Positions 34,539-43,625 are shown, numbered from the stretch's first letter. The stretch is 64,000 nucleotides of DNA from Pleomorphomonas diazotrophica (GCF_002844595.1 NZ_PJNW01000002.1:806001-870000); one strand, 5' to 3'. Numbers and translations: made by a program. The notes: generated from the sequence alone by a model not told the origin.

Positions 34539-35059
34539 TGGACGACCAGGCTTTCGATGATGAGATCACGGACGTCGCCGCCCGAGCGGATGGCGACGCG
34601 GTCCTTGAGATCTTCGCGCAGGTGCTGAAGCTGGGTTGCGCCCTCGAGTTGTCCGACCTTCAGCGTCTTCAGGAAGGCGAGGAGATCCTCGGAGATTTCC
34701 GCCGAGATGACCTCGGAGTTGGGCATCTCGTCCTCGAAGACGATCGCCGCGTCGAGACGAAGCCAGACGTCGGCCGGTTCGGTCAGGTTGGTCACGATCG
34801 GCTTCAGGCGATAGAGCCGTGAGGTGCGGGGATCGTGCTCACCTGCGGCAACCGTATCCTTCTCCTTGGTGGCATCGGCGATCTGCGCATAACGGACGAG
34901 ATGGATGCCGAGGCCGAGACCGGCCGCCACGGCCAGTATCGTCAGAAACAGCGCCGGCTTCAGTACGCCTACGCGTTCGGGCATCGGCGGCCTGCGCACC
35001 TCGGCGTCGGCCTCGGTGGGCGCCGCCTCGCGGGCGGCTGGAAGCGAGAGCTTGGCCAT
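34535..35059 (-). CDS. fliL: flagellar basal-body protein FliL
   Basis: A 174-residue protein with one membrane helix near residues 30-52 (KPALFLTILAVAAGLGLGIHLV) and a periplasmic domain ending LREDLKDRVAIRSGGDVRDLIIESLVVQ, the FliL pattern. FliL rings surround and stabilise stators. It is in the operon between flgH and fliP. Confidence 0.9.
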   Translation of the reverse strand: MAKLSLPAAREAAPTEADAEVRRPPMPERVGVLKPALFLTILAVAAGLGLGIHLVRYAQIADATKEKDTVAAGEHDPRTSRLYRLKPIVTNLTEPADVWLRLDAAIVFEDEMPNSEVISAEISEDLLAFLKTLKVGQLEGATQLQHLREDLKDRVAIRSGGDVRDLIIESLVVQ

Positions 35060-35067
35060 GCTGCCTC

Positions 35068-35751
35068 TCAGAAGGGAGCCACGCGATCGTAGAGCTGGTG
35101 GAGGACACCGGGCTGCTGCACTTCGGTCAGCCGGCCACGGCCGCCATAGGAGATGCGGGCCTCGGCAATCTTCTCGTAGGGCACGACATTGGTGCCGGAG
35201 ATGTCGCGCTGACGAACGATGCCCTGGATATTGACCACCCGCATCTCGTAGTTGACGCGCATTTCCTGCGAGCCGGAGATGATCAGATTGCCGTTGGGCA
35301 AGACGCTGGTGACGACCGCCGCCAAGGTAACCTTGATCGCCTCGGAGCGTTCGACCGCGCCTTCGCCCTTCGAGCGGGACGAGGAGTTGACGCTGCCGTC
35401 GAGGCTGGCATCCGACCCTTCGCCGGCCACCGAGAAGCCGAAGCCGGCGCCGAAGCCGGCGCTGGAGACGCGGGAGCGCTCCGACGAGTTGTCGAGCGCG
35501 GCCTTGTCGTTCATTTGGATCAGAACGGTGAGGACATCACCGACCTGATGAGCGCGGGAATCACGAAACAGCCCCTCTCCGCCATGGACATAGGTGGAGT
35601 TGGGGTCGCGGAACATCGCCGGCGTGGGCGTCAGCGCGTTGAGCGGCAACGCCGCGCCGACCTGCGACATCGCAGGCTCGGTATTGAGATCGGGAGAAGT
35701 CGTGCAGCCGACGAGCGTCAGGCCGGCGATGAGAAGCAGGACGCGCTTCAA
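35068..35751 (-). CDS. flgH: flagellar L-ring lipoprotein FlgH
   Basis: A 227-residue outer-membrane L-ring protein. The lipoprotein signal ends LTLVGC with a lipobox Cys. Conserved segments include LFRDSRAHQVGDVLTVLIQMND and GNLIISGSQEMRVNYEMRVVNIQGIVRQRDI. The start is TTG, overlapping the motE stop by 4 bases. Confidence 0.96.
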   Translation of the reverse strand: MKRVLLLIAGLTLVGCTTSPDLNTEPAMSQVGAALPLNALTPTPAMFRDPNSTYVHGGEGLFRDSRAHQVGDVLTVLIQMNDKAALDNSSERSRVSSAGFGAGFGFSVAGEGSDASLDGSVNSSSRSKGEGAVERSEAIKVTLAAVVTSVLPNGNLIISGSQEMRVNYEMRVVNIQGIVRQRDISGTNVVPYEKIAEARISYGGRGRLTEVQQPGVLHQLYDRVAPF

Positions 35752-36314
35752 GGGGTCTCTCCTTTGGCGGACAGTTCGGTCATGCCGGCCAGTGCGCTGG
35801 CGAGCTGCGAGGCGCGGGCAGGGTCCATTTCGTTGAGAATGGCGCTGGAGGCGCGGGTGTTGAGCCGGGCGAGGACGGCCGCGGCCATGTCGTCGTCCAG
35901 GGCGGTGAGCTGGCCGGCGGCGGCTTCTGGCCGCATCTTGGCGTAGATCGCCACGACATCCTCGCGGGCAGCGGCGAGGAAATCCTCGCGCTTCTTCAGC
36001 CAGGCCTCGTATTCGGCCCGCTTTTCCTCAAGGGCGGCGATGCGCTCGGCGATGCGTTTGTCGAGCGCTTCCAGCGTCGACTTCTGCCAGGCGTAGCGGG
36101 CGTCGGCGGCGACGTCGCGGATGTTGACACAATACTGGCGCGCCTCTTCGGTCAGCGCCCGCATTTCGAGGCCTGAGTGACTGGTGGCGGCGGTCTCGAT
36201 CGGCGACACCGTCTTCGGTGCCGTCTCGGCTGCCTGCGTCACGACAGGGCAGAGCTGAAGCGCCAGGGTCGCTGCGAGCAGGCGAAACAGAATGCGCCGT
36301 CGGATCGACGTCAT
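35748..36314 (-). CDS. motE: MotE family periplasmic protein
   Basis: A 188-residue exported protein with a signal peptide, a coiled-coil (about 75-115: LEALDKRIAERIAALEEKRAEYEAWLKKREDFL) and a MgtE-N-like helical module (YAKMRPEAAAGQLTALDDDMAAAVLARLNTRASSAILNEMDPARASQLASAL). In Sinorhizobium MotE is a chaperone for MotC. It lies between flgI and flgH, as in rhizobia. Confidence 0.85.
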   Translation of the reverse strand: MTSIRRRILFRLLAATLALQLCPVVTQAAETAPKTVSPIETAATSHSGLEMRALTEEARQYCVNIRDVAADARYAWQKSTLEALDKRIAERIAALEEKRAEYEAWLKKREDFLAAAREDVVAIYAKMRPEAAAGQLTALDDDMAAAVLARLNTRASSAILNEMDPARASQLASALAGMTELSAKGETP

Positions 36315-36366
36315 GCCGAAACCCCTTCAGTCGTTGAGTTCATGGGTTGCAGGATCGCACCGCAGT

Positions 36367-36381
36367 CTTGCGCGGGGCTGG
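36367..36381. promoter_or_regulatory. weak candidate flagellar box upstream of motE
   Basis: CTTGCGCGGGGCTGG in the 83-base gap between flgI and motE. It matches the first eight bases of the strong elements but differs in the A at position 9 and in the second half-site. Confidence 0.22.
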
Positions 36382-36397
36382 CTCCGCTGGGCGCGGA

Positions 36398-37738
36398 TCA
36401 CTGCACCACGAGATCCGCCTGGAGTGCGCCGGCGGTCTTCATCGCCTGGACGATGGCAATGACGCCGGTCGGTTTGAGGCCGATCTGGTTGAGGCCGCGC
36501 ACCAGCGTCTGAAGATCGGTGCCGCCGATTATGGCAAGGTTGCCGCCGCTTTCGCTGGCGTCGACCATGGTGCGCGGCAGCACGACCGTTTCGCCCTTCT
36601 CAGAGAATGGAGCCGGCTGCGAGGCGACCGGCGCTTCGGTCACGCGGATGCTGAGGTTGCCGTGCGTGATGGCCACCGTCGAGATGCGGACGTCGGCGCC
36701 CATCACCACCGTGCCCGAACGCTCATCGATGACGACACGAGCCGGCGTGTCCGGACGTACCGGCAGTCCTTCGATCTCGGCGATGAAACGGGCCGCCGAC
36801 ATGCCGCGCGGTTTGATGAGCGCAACGGTGCGATAGTCGCGTTCCTCGGCGACAGCCGCGCCATAGCGGCGCCGGCTGTAGGTGTTGATCGCATCGGTGA
36901 TGCGGATGGCGGTGCGGAAGTCGGGATTGCGCAATTTGAAGGTCAGTGCGCCGAGACCGTCGAGGTTGGTCTGGAGCTCGCGCTCGACCAGAGCGCCGTT
37001 CGGGATGCGGCCGGCTGTCGGCGTGCCCTTCTGTACGCTCTCGGCCATGCCGGCGGCGCTGTAGCCGGTAACCGCGATCGGTCCCTGCGCCACCGCGTAG
37101 ACCTCGCCATCGGCGCCGGCGAGCTGGGTGATGATCAACGTGCCGCCCTGCAGCGAACTGGCATCGCCGAGCGAGGCAACGCTGACGTCGATGCGCGAGC
37201 CGGCGCCGGCGAAGGCCGGCAGTTCGGCAGTGGCGATCACCGCGGCAATGTTGCGCGTACGGAGCGCGCTGTCGCGGACGTTGACGCCGAGACGCTCCAG
37301 CATCGACTGCAGCGACTGCTCGGAGAAGGCGGCGTTGCGCAATGTGTCGCCGGTCCCCTGCAGGCCCACGACGAGACCGTAGCCGACGAGCTGGTTCTCG
37401 CGGACGCCCTCGACGGAGGCGATATCCTTGATGCGCACGTCGCCGGGCGACAGCGAATGCACCATGGTATCCGGTGTGGTCGGGGCCTTGGGCTCAGGGC
37501 CCGTTCGCGCCACGACGGGCGTGACGGTGGGAGGCGGCAACAGCGGCGCGTTCGGCGCCATGTCGGCGGCCAGCAGCGTCGGTTCGCGACCGTCGACGAA
37601 GGGCAGGCGGCCGTCGACAATGCTGACCACCTCGCCGGTCTGGGGATCGAGGGTGATCGGCATCCGCGGGCCATCCTCGGCGAAGGCCGACTGGAAACCG
37701 AGGAAGCCGGTGACGAGGCCGGCGATAAGGAGACGCAT
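36398..37738 (-). CDS. flgI: flagellar P-ring protein FlgI with N-terminal insertion
   Basis: A 446-residue P-ring protein, about 70-80 residues longer than usual. A signal peptide (to about residue 20) is followed by an unusual segment, 21-100, rich in Pro, Thr and Ala (APNAPLLPPPTVTPVVARTG), before the usual mature start VRIKDIASVEGVRENQLVGYGLVVGL. The rest is canonical to the C-terminus (GLNQIGLKPTGVIAIVQAMKTAGALQADLVVQ). It is in the operon after flgA. Confidence 0.95.
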   Translation of the reverse strand: MRLLIAGLVTGFLGFQSAFAEDGPRMPITLDPQTGEVVSIVDGRLPFVDGREPTLLAADMAPNAPLLPPPTVTPVVARTGPEPKAPTTPDTMVHSLSPGDVRIKDIASVEGVRENQLVGYGLVVGLQGTGDTLRNAAFSEQSLQSMLERLGVNVRDSALRTRNIAAVIATAELPAFAGAGSRIDVSVASLGDASSLQGGTLIITQLAGADGEVYAVAQGPIAVTGYSAAGMAESVQKGTPTAGRIPNGALVERELQTNLDGLGALTFKLRNPDFRTAIRITDAINTYSRRRYGAAVAEERDYRTVALIKPRGMSAARFIAEIEGLPVRPDTPARVVIDERSGTVVMGADVRISTVAITHGNLSIRVTEAPVASQPAPFSEKGETVVLPRTMVDASESGGNLAIIGGTDLQTLVRGLNQIGLKPTGVIAIVQAMKTAGALQADLVVQ

Positions 37739-38196
37739 CAGCTCTTTCCTACGACGATGCTGCCGTCGGCCTGGACGACGCCGACGATGACGGTGCCGGA
37801 CTCGGTGTTTCGTACCCGGATCACCTCACCAACGCTGCCGGACTGCATCGGCTCGGCGTAGGTGATGATGGTGAGCCCGCCCTCGACGAAAACGAGACGA
37901 ACCGGGACTCCGCGCCGCACCAGCTTGGGGTTCTCGACGGCATTGACGGTGATCGGCTGCCCCGGCAGCAGGGTGCGCCGCGCTACCTTGCCGACCAGCA
38001 TCTCTCGGCCGGCGACGACCGCTTCGAGTGAGGCGCGCGTCAGACGGAAGCGGCGCTCGGTCAGCATGTCGTCGGTGATCGGATCGCCGGGGTAGATGGT
38101 GATGCCGGGGACCGGCAGCGTCGACACCATCTGAGCGCCCGCCGGCAGAGTGGCGGCGAGGAAGGCGAAGGCGGCAATGAGCAGCAGGCGTTTCAT
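37738..38196 (-). CDS. flgA: P-ring chaperone FlgA
   Basis: A 152-residue periplasmic chaperone for P-ring assembly. It has a signal peptide and an SAF-type domain (GREMLVGKVARRTLLPGQPITVNAVENPKLVRRGVPVRLVF ... GEVIRVRNTESGTVIVGVVQADGSIVV). Its stop overlaps the flgI start by one base. Confidence 0.93.
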   Translation of the reverse strand: MKRLLLIAAFAFLAATLPAGAQMVSTLPVPGITIYPGDPITDDMLTERRFRLTRASLEAVVAGREMLVGKVARRTLLPGQPITVNAVENPKLVRRGVPVRLVFVEGGLTIITYAEPMQSGSVGEVIRVRNTESGTVIVGVVQADGSIVVGKS

Positions 38197-38214
38197 GGAA
38201 AAGCCTTTCCGGCG

Positions 38215-39003
38215 TCAGCGCAGTCCGTTGGAAACGGTGCCGGCCATGGAGTCGGCCGCCTGGATGACCTTGGAGTTCATCTCGTAGGCGCGCTGGGCGG
38301 AAATGAGCTCGGTGATCTCAGAGACGGGATCGACGTTGGACGCCTCGAGATATTTCTGGCGGATCTTGCCGAAGCCCGGATCGGTGGGGATGCCGGCGAC
38401 CGGCGTGCCGGAGGCGAGCGTCTCGCGATAGAGGTTGCCGCCGATCGGCTCCAGGCCGACGTCGTTGGTGAAGTTGGCAAGCGACAGCTGACCGAGAGAC
38501 TGCGGCGCCGCCTGTCCGGGAACCGTGGCGAAGATCTCACCGGACTCGTTGACCGTGAGGTCGGTCGCGTTGGCCGGAACGAGGATCGCCGGCTGCACGG
38601 CGTAGCCGTCGAGCGTGACGAGCTGGCCGTCGGCGTTCTTGTTGAAGGCGCCGGCGCGGGTGTAGAGCGTCTCGCCGTTCGGCCCGTCGACCTGGAACCA
38701 GCCGCGGCCGTCGATCGCCATGTCATAGGTGTTGCCGGTCAGCGTCAGGCCGCCCTGGAGGTGAAGGTTGCGAATGGCCGCGGCGCGAACGCCCAGGCCC
38801 TGTCGTACGCCTTCGGGGATCACCGACTGGCCGCCCTGGTTGGGCACGCCCTGCATACGCTGGGTCTGATAGAGCAGGTCGGTAAATTCGGCGCGCGACC
38901 GCTTGAACGCGGTCGTGTTGATGTTGGCGATGTTGTTGGCAATGACCTCGACGTTGAGCTGCTGGGCGGTCATACCGGTGGCGGCGATGGCGAGCGCTTT
39001 CAT
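38215..39003 (-). CDS. flgG: flagellar distal rod protein FlgG
   Basis: A full-length 262-residue distal rod protein, with N-terminal [36 protein letters not shown] and C-terminal [34 protein letters not shown]. It follows fliE in the rod operon. Confidence 0.97.
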   Translation of the reverse strand: MKALAIAATGMTAQQLNVEVIANNIANINTTAFKRSRAEFTDLLYQTQRMQGVPNQGGQSVIPEGVRQGLGVRAAAIRNLHLQGGLTLTGNTYDMAIDGRGWFQVDGPNGETLYTRAGAFNKNADGQLVTLDGYAVQPAILVPANATDLTVNESGEIFATVPGQAAPQSLGQLSLANFTNDVGLEPIGGNLYRETLASGTPVAGIPTDPGFGKIRQKYLEASNVDPVSEITELISAQRAYEMNSKVIQAADSMAGTVSNGLR

Positions 39004-39013
39004 CTCTGGCTCC

Positions 39014-39349
39014 TCAAATGGCCATGCGGCCGATTTCCTGGTAGGCGGATACGACCTTGTCGCGAACGGCGAGGGCGGTTTGCAGCGACTTCTCGGCGGA
39101 CATCACCGCTTCGACGACCTGCTGCACGCTCATCTTGCCTTCCATGCCGGCGATGGAGGCGGCTTCGCCGGCCCTGAGGTCGGCCATGGCCGAGCCGGAG
39201 ACTTCGGCCAGCACGTCCATGAAGTCGACCGGTTGAGCGGCCGTCGAGGCGGCGGCTTGGGTGGGCGCGGCGGCACGCACGGAAGGGGCTGCGGTCGGCG
39301 GCGACAATCGGTCGAGGTTGAAATCGAGCGAGGAGATGGGGTTCAGCAT
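39014..39349 (-). CDS. fliE: flagellar MS-ring-rod junction protein FliE
   Basis: A 111-residue FliE. The conserved C-terminal half ([53 protein letters not shown]) is present. The ATG at 39349 is preferred over the adjacent GTG at 39352 because of the ribosome site spacing; both overlap the flgC stop. Confidence 0.93.
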   Translation of the reverse strand: MLNPISSLDFNLDRLSPPTAAPSVRAAAPTQAAASTAAQPVDFMDVLAEVSGSAMADLRAGEAASIAGMEGKMSVQQVVEAVMSAEKSLQTALAVRDKVVSAYQEIGRMAI

Positions 39350-39765
39350 CACGAGTTCCTCAGGAGGTCGATGTTCATCGTCAGCATCGAACGGGCCTGG
39401 GTGATCGCCTCGACGTTGGCCGAGTAGGACCGATTGGCCTGGCGAAGGTCGCTGAGCTCGATGAGCACGTTGACATTGGGCATCTTGACGTTGCCGTTGG
39501 CGTCGGCAGCGGGATTGCCGGGATCGTGGGTCACCTCGAAGGGACTGCGGTCGGCGCCGATATCCTTGACCACGACGGTCGGCGTTCCCATGGCGCGGTC
39601 CATCTCCTCGGCAAAGGTCACGGTCTTGCGACGATAGGGATCAGCGCCGGGCGTTCGGCCGGTCGACTGGGCGTTGGCGAGATTTTCGGAGACGATGCGC
39701 ATGCGCGTCGACTGGGCCTGCATGCCCGATCCGGAAATCTTGAGGGCGGCGGCTAGCTGGTCCAT
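39349..39765 (-). CDS. flgC: flagellar proximal rod protein FlgC
   Basis: A 138-residue rod protein: [30 protein letters not shown] at the N-terminus and [41 protein letters not shown] at the C-terminus. It follows flgB by 3 bases and overlaps fliE. Confidence 0.97.
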   Translation of the reverse strand: MDQLAAALKISGSGMQAQSTRMRIVSENLANAQSTGRTPGADPYRRKTVTFAEEMDRAMGTPTVVVKDIGADRSPFEVTHDPGNPAADANGNVKMPNVNVLIELSDLRQANRSYSANVEAITQARSMLTMNIDLLRNS

Positions 39766-39768
39766 CGG

Positions 39769-40149
39769 TCAGCCCTTCACGGCGGAGGTCAGCATGCGGC
39801 CGAAGGCGGCGACGATGCTGCGGTTGAGGGAGAAGCTGGTGTGAATGTCGCCGGCCTTGATCATCTCCTGCTCAAGGCTGACCGAGTTGCCGGAATGGGT
39901 GATTTCCCAGGATTCCTCGCGGCGGACGTCGGTCGCCGCGGCATCAAGGCCACTGGGCGCCATATGCGCAGGATTGGTTGAAGCGAGCTGAAGCCGCGTC
40001 TGGGAAAGGATGTCGCCGAAGGGTTCCACGTCGACGGCGCGGTACTTCGGCGTGTCGGCGTTGGCGACGTTCTGGGCGACCGTCGCCTGACGGACGGACA
40101 GCCAGTCGGCTTGCCGGGAGGCGATGGAAAAGAGATGGATGGGCTGCAA
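39769..40149 (-). CDS. flgB: flagellar proximal rod protein FlgB
   Basis: A 126-residue rod protein: SRQADWLSVRQATVAQNVANADTPKYRAVDVEPF and VSLEQEMIKAGDIHTSFSLNRSIVAAFGRML. It is the first gene of the flgB-flgC-fliE-flgG-flgA-flgI run. Confidence 0.96.
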   Translation of the reverse strand: MQPIHLFSIASRQADWLSVRQATVAQNVANADTPKYRAVDVEPFGDILSQTRLQLASTNPAHMAPSGLDAAATDVRREESWEITHSGNSVSLEQEMIKAGDIHTSFSLNRSIVAAFGRMLTSAVKG

Positions 40150-40192
40150 GGCGATCCCTCCGATTGTTCGGAAAGGATCATGGCGGCGAAAT

Positions 40193-40207
40193 CTTGCCCG
40201 AGGCTGG
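40193..40207. promoter_or_regulatory. weak candidate flagellar box upstream of flgB
   Basis: CTTGCCCGAGGCTGG, 44 bases upstream of the flgB start in the 79-base gap after the unknown gene. It has one mismatch in the core and a degenerate second half-site. Confidence 0.25.
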
Positions 40208-40228
40208 CCTCGTCAGCAGCCGCGCCGA

Positions 40229-40660
40229 TCAGCCGATCGGAACGAGCCGCGCGTCGGCAATGGCTTCGACGAGACGATGTGTGTTCTCTTCCGGATCACC
40301 GGAAGAACCTGAGACGGCAAAGTAGTGGATCTCGACACCGGCGTTGAGCGGGCCGAGGATCAGGCTGAAGAACACCGTCACGCCCTGGTTCTGGAACTCC
40401 ATGTCGAGCGTCACCGTGGTCGGTCCGGACCAGTCGGTGTCGACGGCGGCGCGCCAGCCGTAGCGAAGCGTGTCGGGCTTGAAATAGAGCTCGACCGAGG
40501 AGGCAACGAGGTCGTCAAGGTTGCCGTGCTTCTCAAGCTGGATGTAGACGACCAGATTGACGATGTCGATCAGGCGCAGCTCGGCCGCGACGTCCTTGAC
40601 GCCCTCGGCGATAGCCTTCTCTCGAGCTATGGATCGGTGGTCGTTCCGGGTGTCCGTCAT
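40229..40660 (-). CDS. uncharacterised protein coupled to flhB
   Basis: A 143-residue soluble protein without signal peptide or membrane segment. It has a helical, charged N-terminus (AREKAIAEGVKDVAAELRLIDIVNLVVYIQLEKHGNLDDL) and a beta-rich centre (STVELYFKP-like; VTLDMEFQNQGVTVFFSLIL; GVEIHYFAVSGSSGD). The ATG overlaps the flhB stop (ATGA), so it is translated with flhB, and flgB follows by 79 bases. The family was not recognised. Position suggests a flagellar role. Confidence 0.7.
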   Translation of the reverse strand: MTDTRNDHRSIAREKAIAEGVKDVAAELRLIDIVNLVVYIQLEKHGNLDDLVASSVELYFKPDTLRYGWRAAVDTDWSGPTTVTLDMEFQNQGVTVFFSLILGPLNAGVEIHYFAVSGSSGDPEENTHRLVEAIADARLVPIG

Positions 40661-41757
40661 GGGTGGCCGTTGACGATGGCAGGCAGGTGACTATCGGTCG
40701 ACCGAACCTGAAGCAGATAGATGATTTCCGCCACGGCCCGGTAGAACTCGACGGGGATCATCTGGTCGAGTTCCACCTTACCGTACATGGCCCTGGTTAG
40801 CAATTTATCCTCAACCACCGGGATTCCATTCTCTTCGGCGATCTCGCGGATCTTCAGGGCAACGAGGTCCTGACCCTTGGCGAGCACCACCGGCGCGCCG
40901 CCTTCCTCGTAGACGTAGCGCAGCGCGATGGCATAGTGGGTGGGGTTGGCGAGCACCAATGTCGCGCGGGGGACGCTGGCCATCATGCGATGACGGATGC
41001 GATCGCGGGCCAGCGAGCGCATGCGCGCCTTGACCAGCGGGTCACCCTCGGTGTTCTTGAACTCGTCCTTCACCTCCTGCTTGGTCATGCGCAGGTTGCG
41101 CCGCCACTGGATGCGAGCCCAGATGAGGTCGGCGGCCACCAGCAGCACCGTGGCGATGCAGACGGCGGAGAGCAAGTGGATGGCGATGCCGACGGTGGAG
41201 TCGACCAGGGCGCCTGGGTCGGAGAACATGGCGTTCACCATCCGATGCTGTTCGGTTTTGAGGATGATCGACACCACGAGAGCCGTGGCGCTGAACTTGA
41301 ACAGCGCCTTACCGAACTCGACGAGGCTCTGAAGACCGAAAAGACGCTTCCATCCCTTGGCGAGGGAGAGACGCCCAAGCTCCGGCTTGATGCGGTCGAA
41401 CACCACCTGCGGCACGTTCTGCACGAAGGCGCCGGCCAGGCCGGCGACCGTGAAGATGACGATGGCCGGCACCAGGAAACGGCCCATTTCGAGGCCGATG
41501 GCATTGAGCAACAGAACGGCATCCTGTCCCTGTTCAAGGCGGACGTCTCCGGGGTTGTCGAGGAAGCCGCGAAGGGTGGAGGCAAGCCGCGCGGCGCCGT
41601 TGCCGAGCACCCAGACCATGACGATCAGCATGGCGCCGAGGGAGAACAGGACCGGCAGTTCGCGCGACTGGGCTATGTTGCCCTTCTCGATGGCGTCCTG
41701 AGTTTTCTTAGGGGTTGCTTCCTCGGTTTTACTGTCTTGTTCCGGCTCGTCGCTCAT
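40657..41757 (-). CDS. flhB: flagellar export switch protein FlhB
   Basis: A 366-residue export-gate protein with four membrane segments and a cytoplasmic domain with the autocleavage site NPTH (271-274, in VLANPTHYAIALRY). The N-terminus KTEEATPKKTQDAIEKGNIAQSREL is canonical. Cleavage at Asn-Pro is needed for the switch from rod/hook to filament substrates. Confidence 0.97.
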   Translation of the reverse strand: MSDEPEQDSKTEEATPKKTQDAIEKGNIAQSRELPVLFSLGAMLIVMVWVLGNGAARLASTLRGFLDNPGDVRLEQGQDAVLLLNAIGLEMGRFLVPAIVIFTVAGLAGAFVQNVPQVVFDRIKPELGRLSLAKGWKRLFGLQSLVEFGKALFKFSATALVVSIILKTEQHRMVNAMFSDPGALVDSTVGIAIHLLSAVCIATVLLVAADLIWARIQWRRNLRMTKQEVKDEFKNTEGDPLVKARMRSLARDRIRHRMMASVPRATLVLANPTHYAIALRYVYEEGGAPVVLAKGQDLVALKIREIAEENGIPVVEDKLLTRAMYGKVELDQMIPVEFYRAVAEIIYLLQVRSTDSHLPAIVNGHP

Positions 41758-41765
41758 GACGCACC

Positions 41766-42797
41766 TCAGCGCACGTAGGTGTCGTCATCCTGATCGGAAT
41801 TGAGCTCGATCTCGCCGCGACCGGCCATATCGAGCGCCAGATCGGCAATCACCCGGCGTGCCTCGAGCACGTCGCGCTGTGGCGAGGGCTCGCTGGTGGC
41901 CAGTTCGTTCTCGACGATGCGGCGTGCGCGCGCGGCGAGGGACGACAGGATGGCGTCGCGGAACTCGAGGTCGGTGCCCTTGAGGGCCAGCACCACCCGT
42001 TCGGTCGGGATCTGGTCGAAGATGGCCTGCCGGGCGCGCGGGGCCAGGTTGACGATGTCGTCGAAGGTGAACAGGAGGCCCTTCAGCATCTCGGCGGATT
42101 CCGGCTTCACCTTCTTGATGCCCTCGAGCGCGTCCTCCATGTCCTGACGTTCCATCTTGTTCAGGATGTCGGCCATGCGGGCATGGGTGTCGGCACCCAT
42201 GTTGCGCGAGAAGTTCAGCATGAAGTCCTCATGCAGCGTGCGTTCGGCGATCGCCACCGTGTCCTCGACGATCGGCTTGAGGTTCAGCATGCGGCGCATC
42301 AGCTCGTGGCGCAGCGGCTGCGGCAGATGGCTCATGGTGCGGGCAGCGAAGCTCGGGCGCACCTTGGAGAGGATGAGCGCGGCCGTCTGCGGGTGCTCCT
42401 TCTGGAGGTAGTTGGCGAAGATCGCCTCGGAAACCGAGGAGATCCGGTCCCAGATGGAGCGGTTGGCGTAGCCGAGCACGTCCGACATGATGTCGGACAC
42501 CTGGTCGGGCGGCAGGATGCCCGTCAGCATCTTCTCGACGTCGCTGACCGTGCCGAGCAGATTGCCGCCCGTGAAGCGGGTGGCAAACTCCTCGACGATG
42601 TCGGAGATCTGCTTGGCCGAAACGGCGCCGAGATCGGCGATTGAACGGGTGACCTGCTTGATCTCGCCGGTATCGAAATGGGAGAGCAGCCGACCCGACA
42701 ACGGCTGGCCGAGGGCCAGCAGCAGGACCGCCGCCTTGTCGGGGCCCTGCAGGGCGCGGTCGCTCTTGTTCTTTTTCGCCGAAGCCGAGGCTGCCAT
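41766..42797 (-). CDS. fliG: flagellar motor switch protein FliG
   Basis: A 343-residue C-ring protein that contacts the stator. All three domains are visible, with QKEHPQTAALILSKVRPSFAARTMSHLPQPLRHELMRRM in the middle and the torque helix region LVLALKGTDLEFRDAILSSLAARARRIVENEL near the C-terminus (with charged residues). It follows fliN by 17 bases. Confidence 0.97.
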   Translation of the reverse strand: MAASASAKKNKSDRALQGPDKAAVLLLALGQPLSGRLLSHFDTGEIKQVTRSIADLGAVSAKQISDIVEEFATRFTGGNLLGTVSDVEKMLTGILPPDQVSDIMSDVLGYANRSIWDRISSVSEAIFANYLQKEHPQTAALILSKVRPSFAARTMSHLPQPLRHELMRRMLNLKPIVEDTVAIAERTLHEDFMLNFSRNMGADTHARMADILNKMERQDMEDALEGIKKVKPESAEMLKGLLFTFDDIVNLAPRARQAIFDQIPTERVVLALKGTDLEFRDAILSSLAARARRIVENELATSEPSPQRDVLEARRVIADLALDMAGRGEIELNSDQDDDTYVR

Positions 42798-42814
42798 GAT
42801 CTTCCGTCTGCTGT

Positions 42815-43261
42815 TCAGGCGTTGGAGGCGTTGCCGCCGATGATCTCGGTGAGCGAGATGCCGAAGCGGGACGTATCGTCTTCGACCACCACCACTTCGC
42901 CGCGGGCGACGGTGCGACCGTTGACCACGACGTCGACCGGCTCGCCGACGCGATGGTCGAGCGGAATGGCCGAGCCGCGCCGCAGCTTCATCAAGTTGGC
43001 GACCGGCATGACGGCGGAGCCGAGAACCACCTGGATGGTGACGGGGATGCGCATCACCGCCTCGAGGTTGCGCACCGTCCCGAAACTGTCTTCGACGCTG
43101 GGGCCACTCTCTTCCCGAGGCTCGTCCTCGGCCTCGCGGCTGGCGATCGTCTCGACGGCAACTGCCTCCAGAACATCTCCGGCCGGTGTCGGGGCGGAGG
43201 GGCCGTCCATCTCGGCCATGATCTCGTCAATGTCGCGCTGAGTCTTGGAACTGCGGGCCAT
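42815..43261 (-). CDS. fliN: flagellar motor switch protein FliN
   Basis: A 148-residue C-ring protein. The SpoA domain is at about 65-143 (LEAVMRIPVTIQVVLGSAVMPVANLMKLRRGSAIPLDHRVGEPVDVVVNGRTVARGEVVVVEDDTSRFGISLTEII), preceded by an acidic extension. The ATG at 43261 has AAGGATAGGATC upstream; the frame continues 40 codons upstream through the preceding gene. Confidence 0.95.
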   Translation of the reverse strand: MARSSKTQRDIDEIMAEMDGPSAPTPAGDVLEAVAVETIASREAEDEPREESGPSVEDSFGTVRNLEAVMRIPVTIQVVLGSAVMPVANLMKLRRGSAIPLDHRVGEPVDVVVNGRTVARGEVVVVEDDTSRFGISLTEIIGGNASNA

Positions 43262-43307
43262 GATCCTATCCTTTTTCCTGAAATTGCGTTGGGACGGGGC
43301 CTGGCGA

Positions 43308-43625
43308 TCAGCGGCCGGCGGTTCGCGCGGCGCGTCTCGTCGGTTCAGCCGGGGCGAGGCCGGCGGCCTTTTCCAGCTCATCGAGCATGGACCGGGCCCT
43401 TTCGATTTCGACGATCAGGTTCTGAAGCGTGGTCAGGCCCTGCATGTTGATCTCGCGGATGGCGTTGCCGACCGTCATCAGGGCAACGCCGGTCTCGTCG
43501 AGCGAGCTGGCATAGGTTGCCTGATGGGACTTGAGCTCGCGCAGTTCGCGCCGGAAGACGAGCAGGCCGGCGATGGTGCCAATCAGTGCGATCAGCAGGA
43601 TGCTTTCAACGAGAAAGGATGTCAT
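43308..43625 (-). CDS. small single-span membrane protein between fliM and fliN
   Basis: A 105-residue protein with one N-terminal membrane helix (SFLVESILLIALIGTIAGLLVF) and a cytoplasmic coiled-coil (RRELRELKSHQATYASSLDETGVALMTVGNAIREINMQGLTTLQNLIVEIERARSMLDELEKAA). The ATG at 43625 follows AGGAG at 7 bases and overlaps the end of fliM by 20 bases. It may be a DUF6468-like flagellar-locus protein, but this was not established. It could link the C ring with the membrane. Confidence 0.75.
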   Translation of the reverse strand: MTSFLVESILLIALIGTIAGLLVFRRELRELKSHQATYASSLDETGVALMTVGNAIREINMQGLTTLQNLIVEIERARSMLDELEKAAGLAPAEPTRRAARTAGR

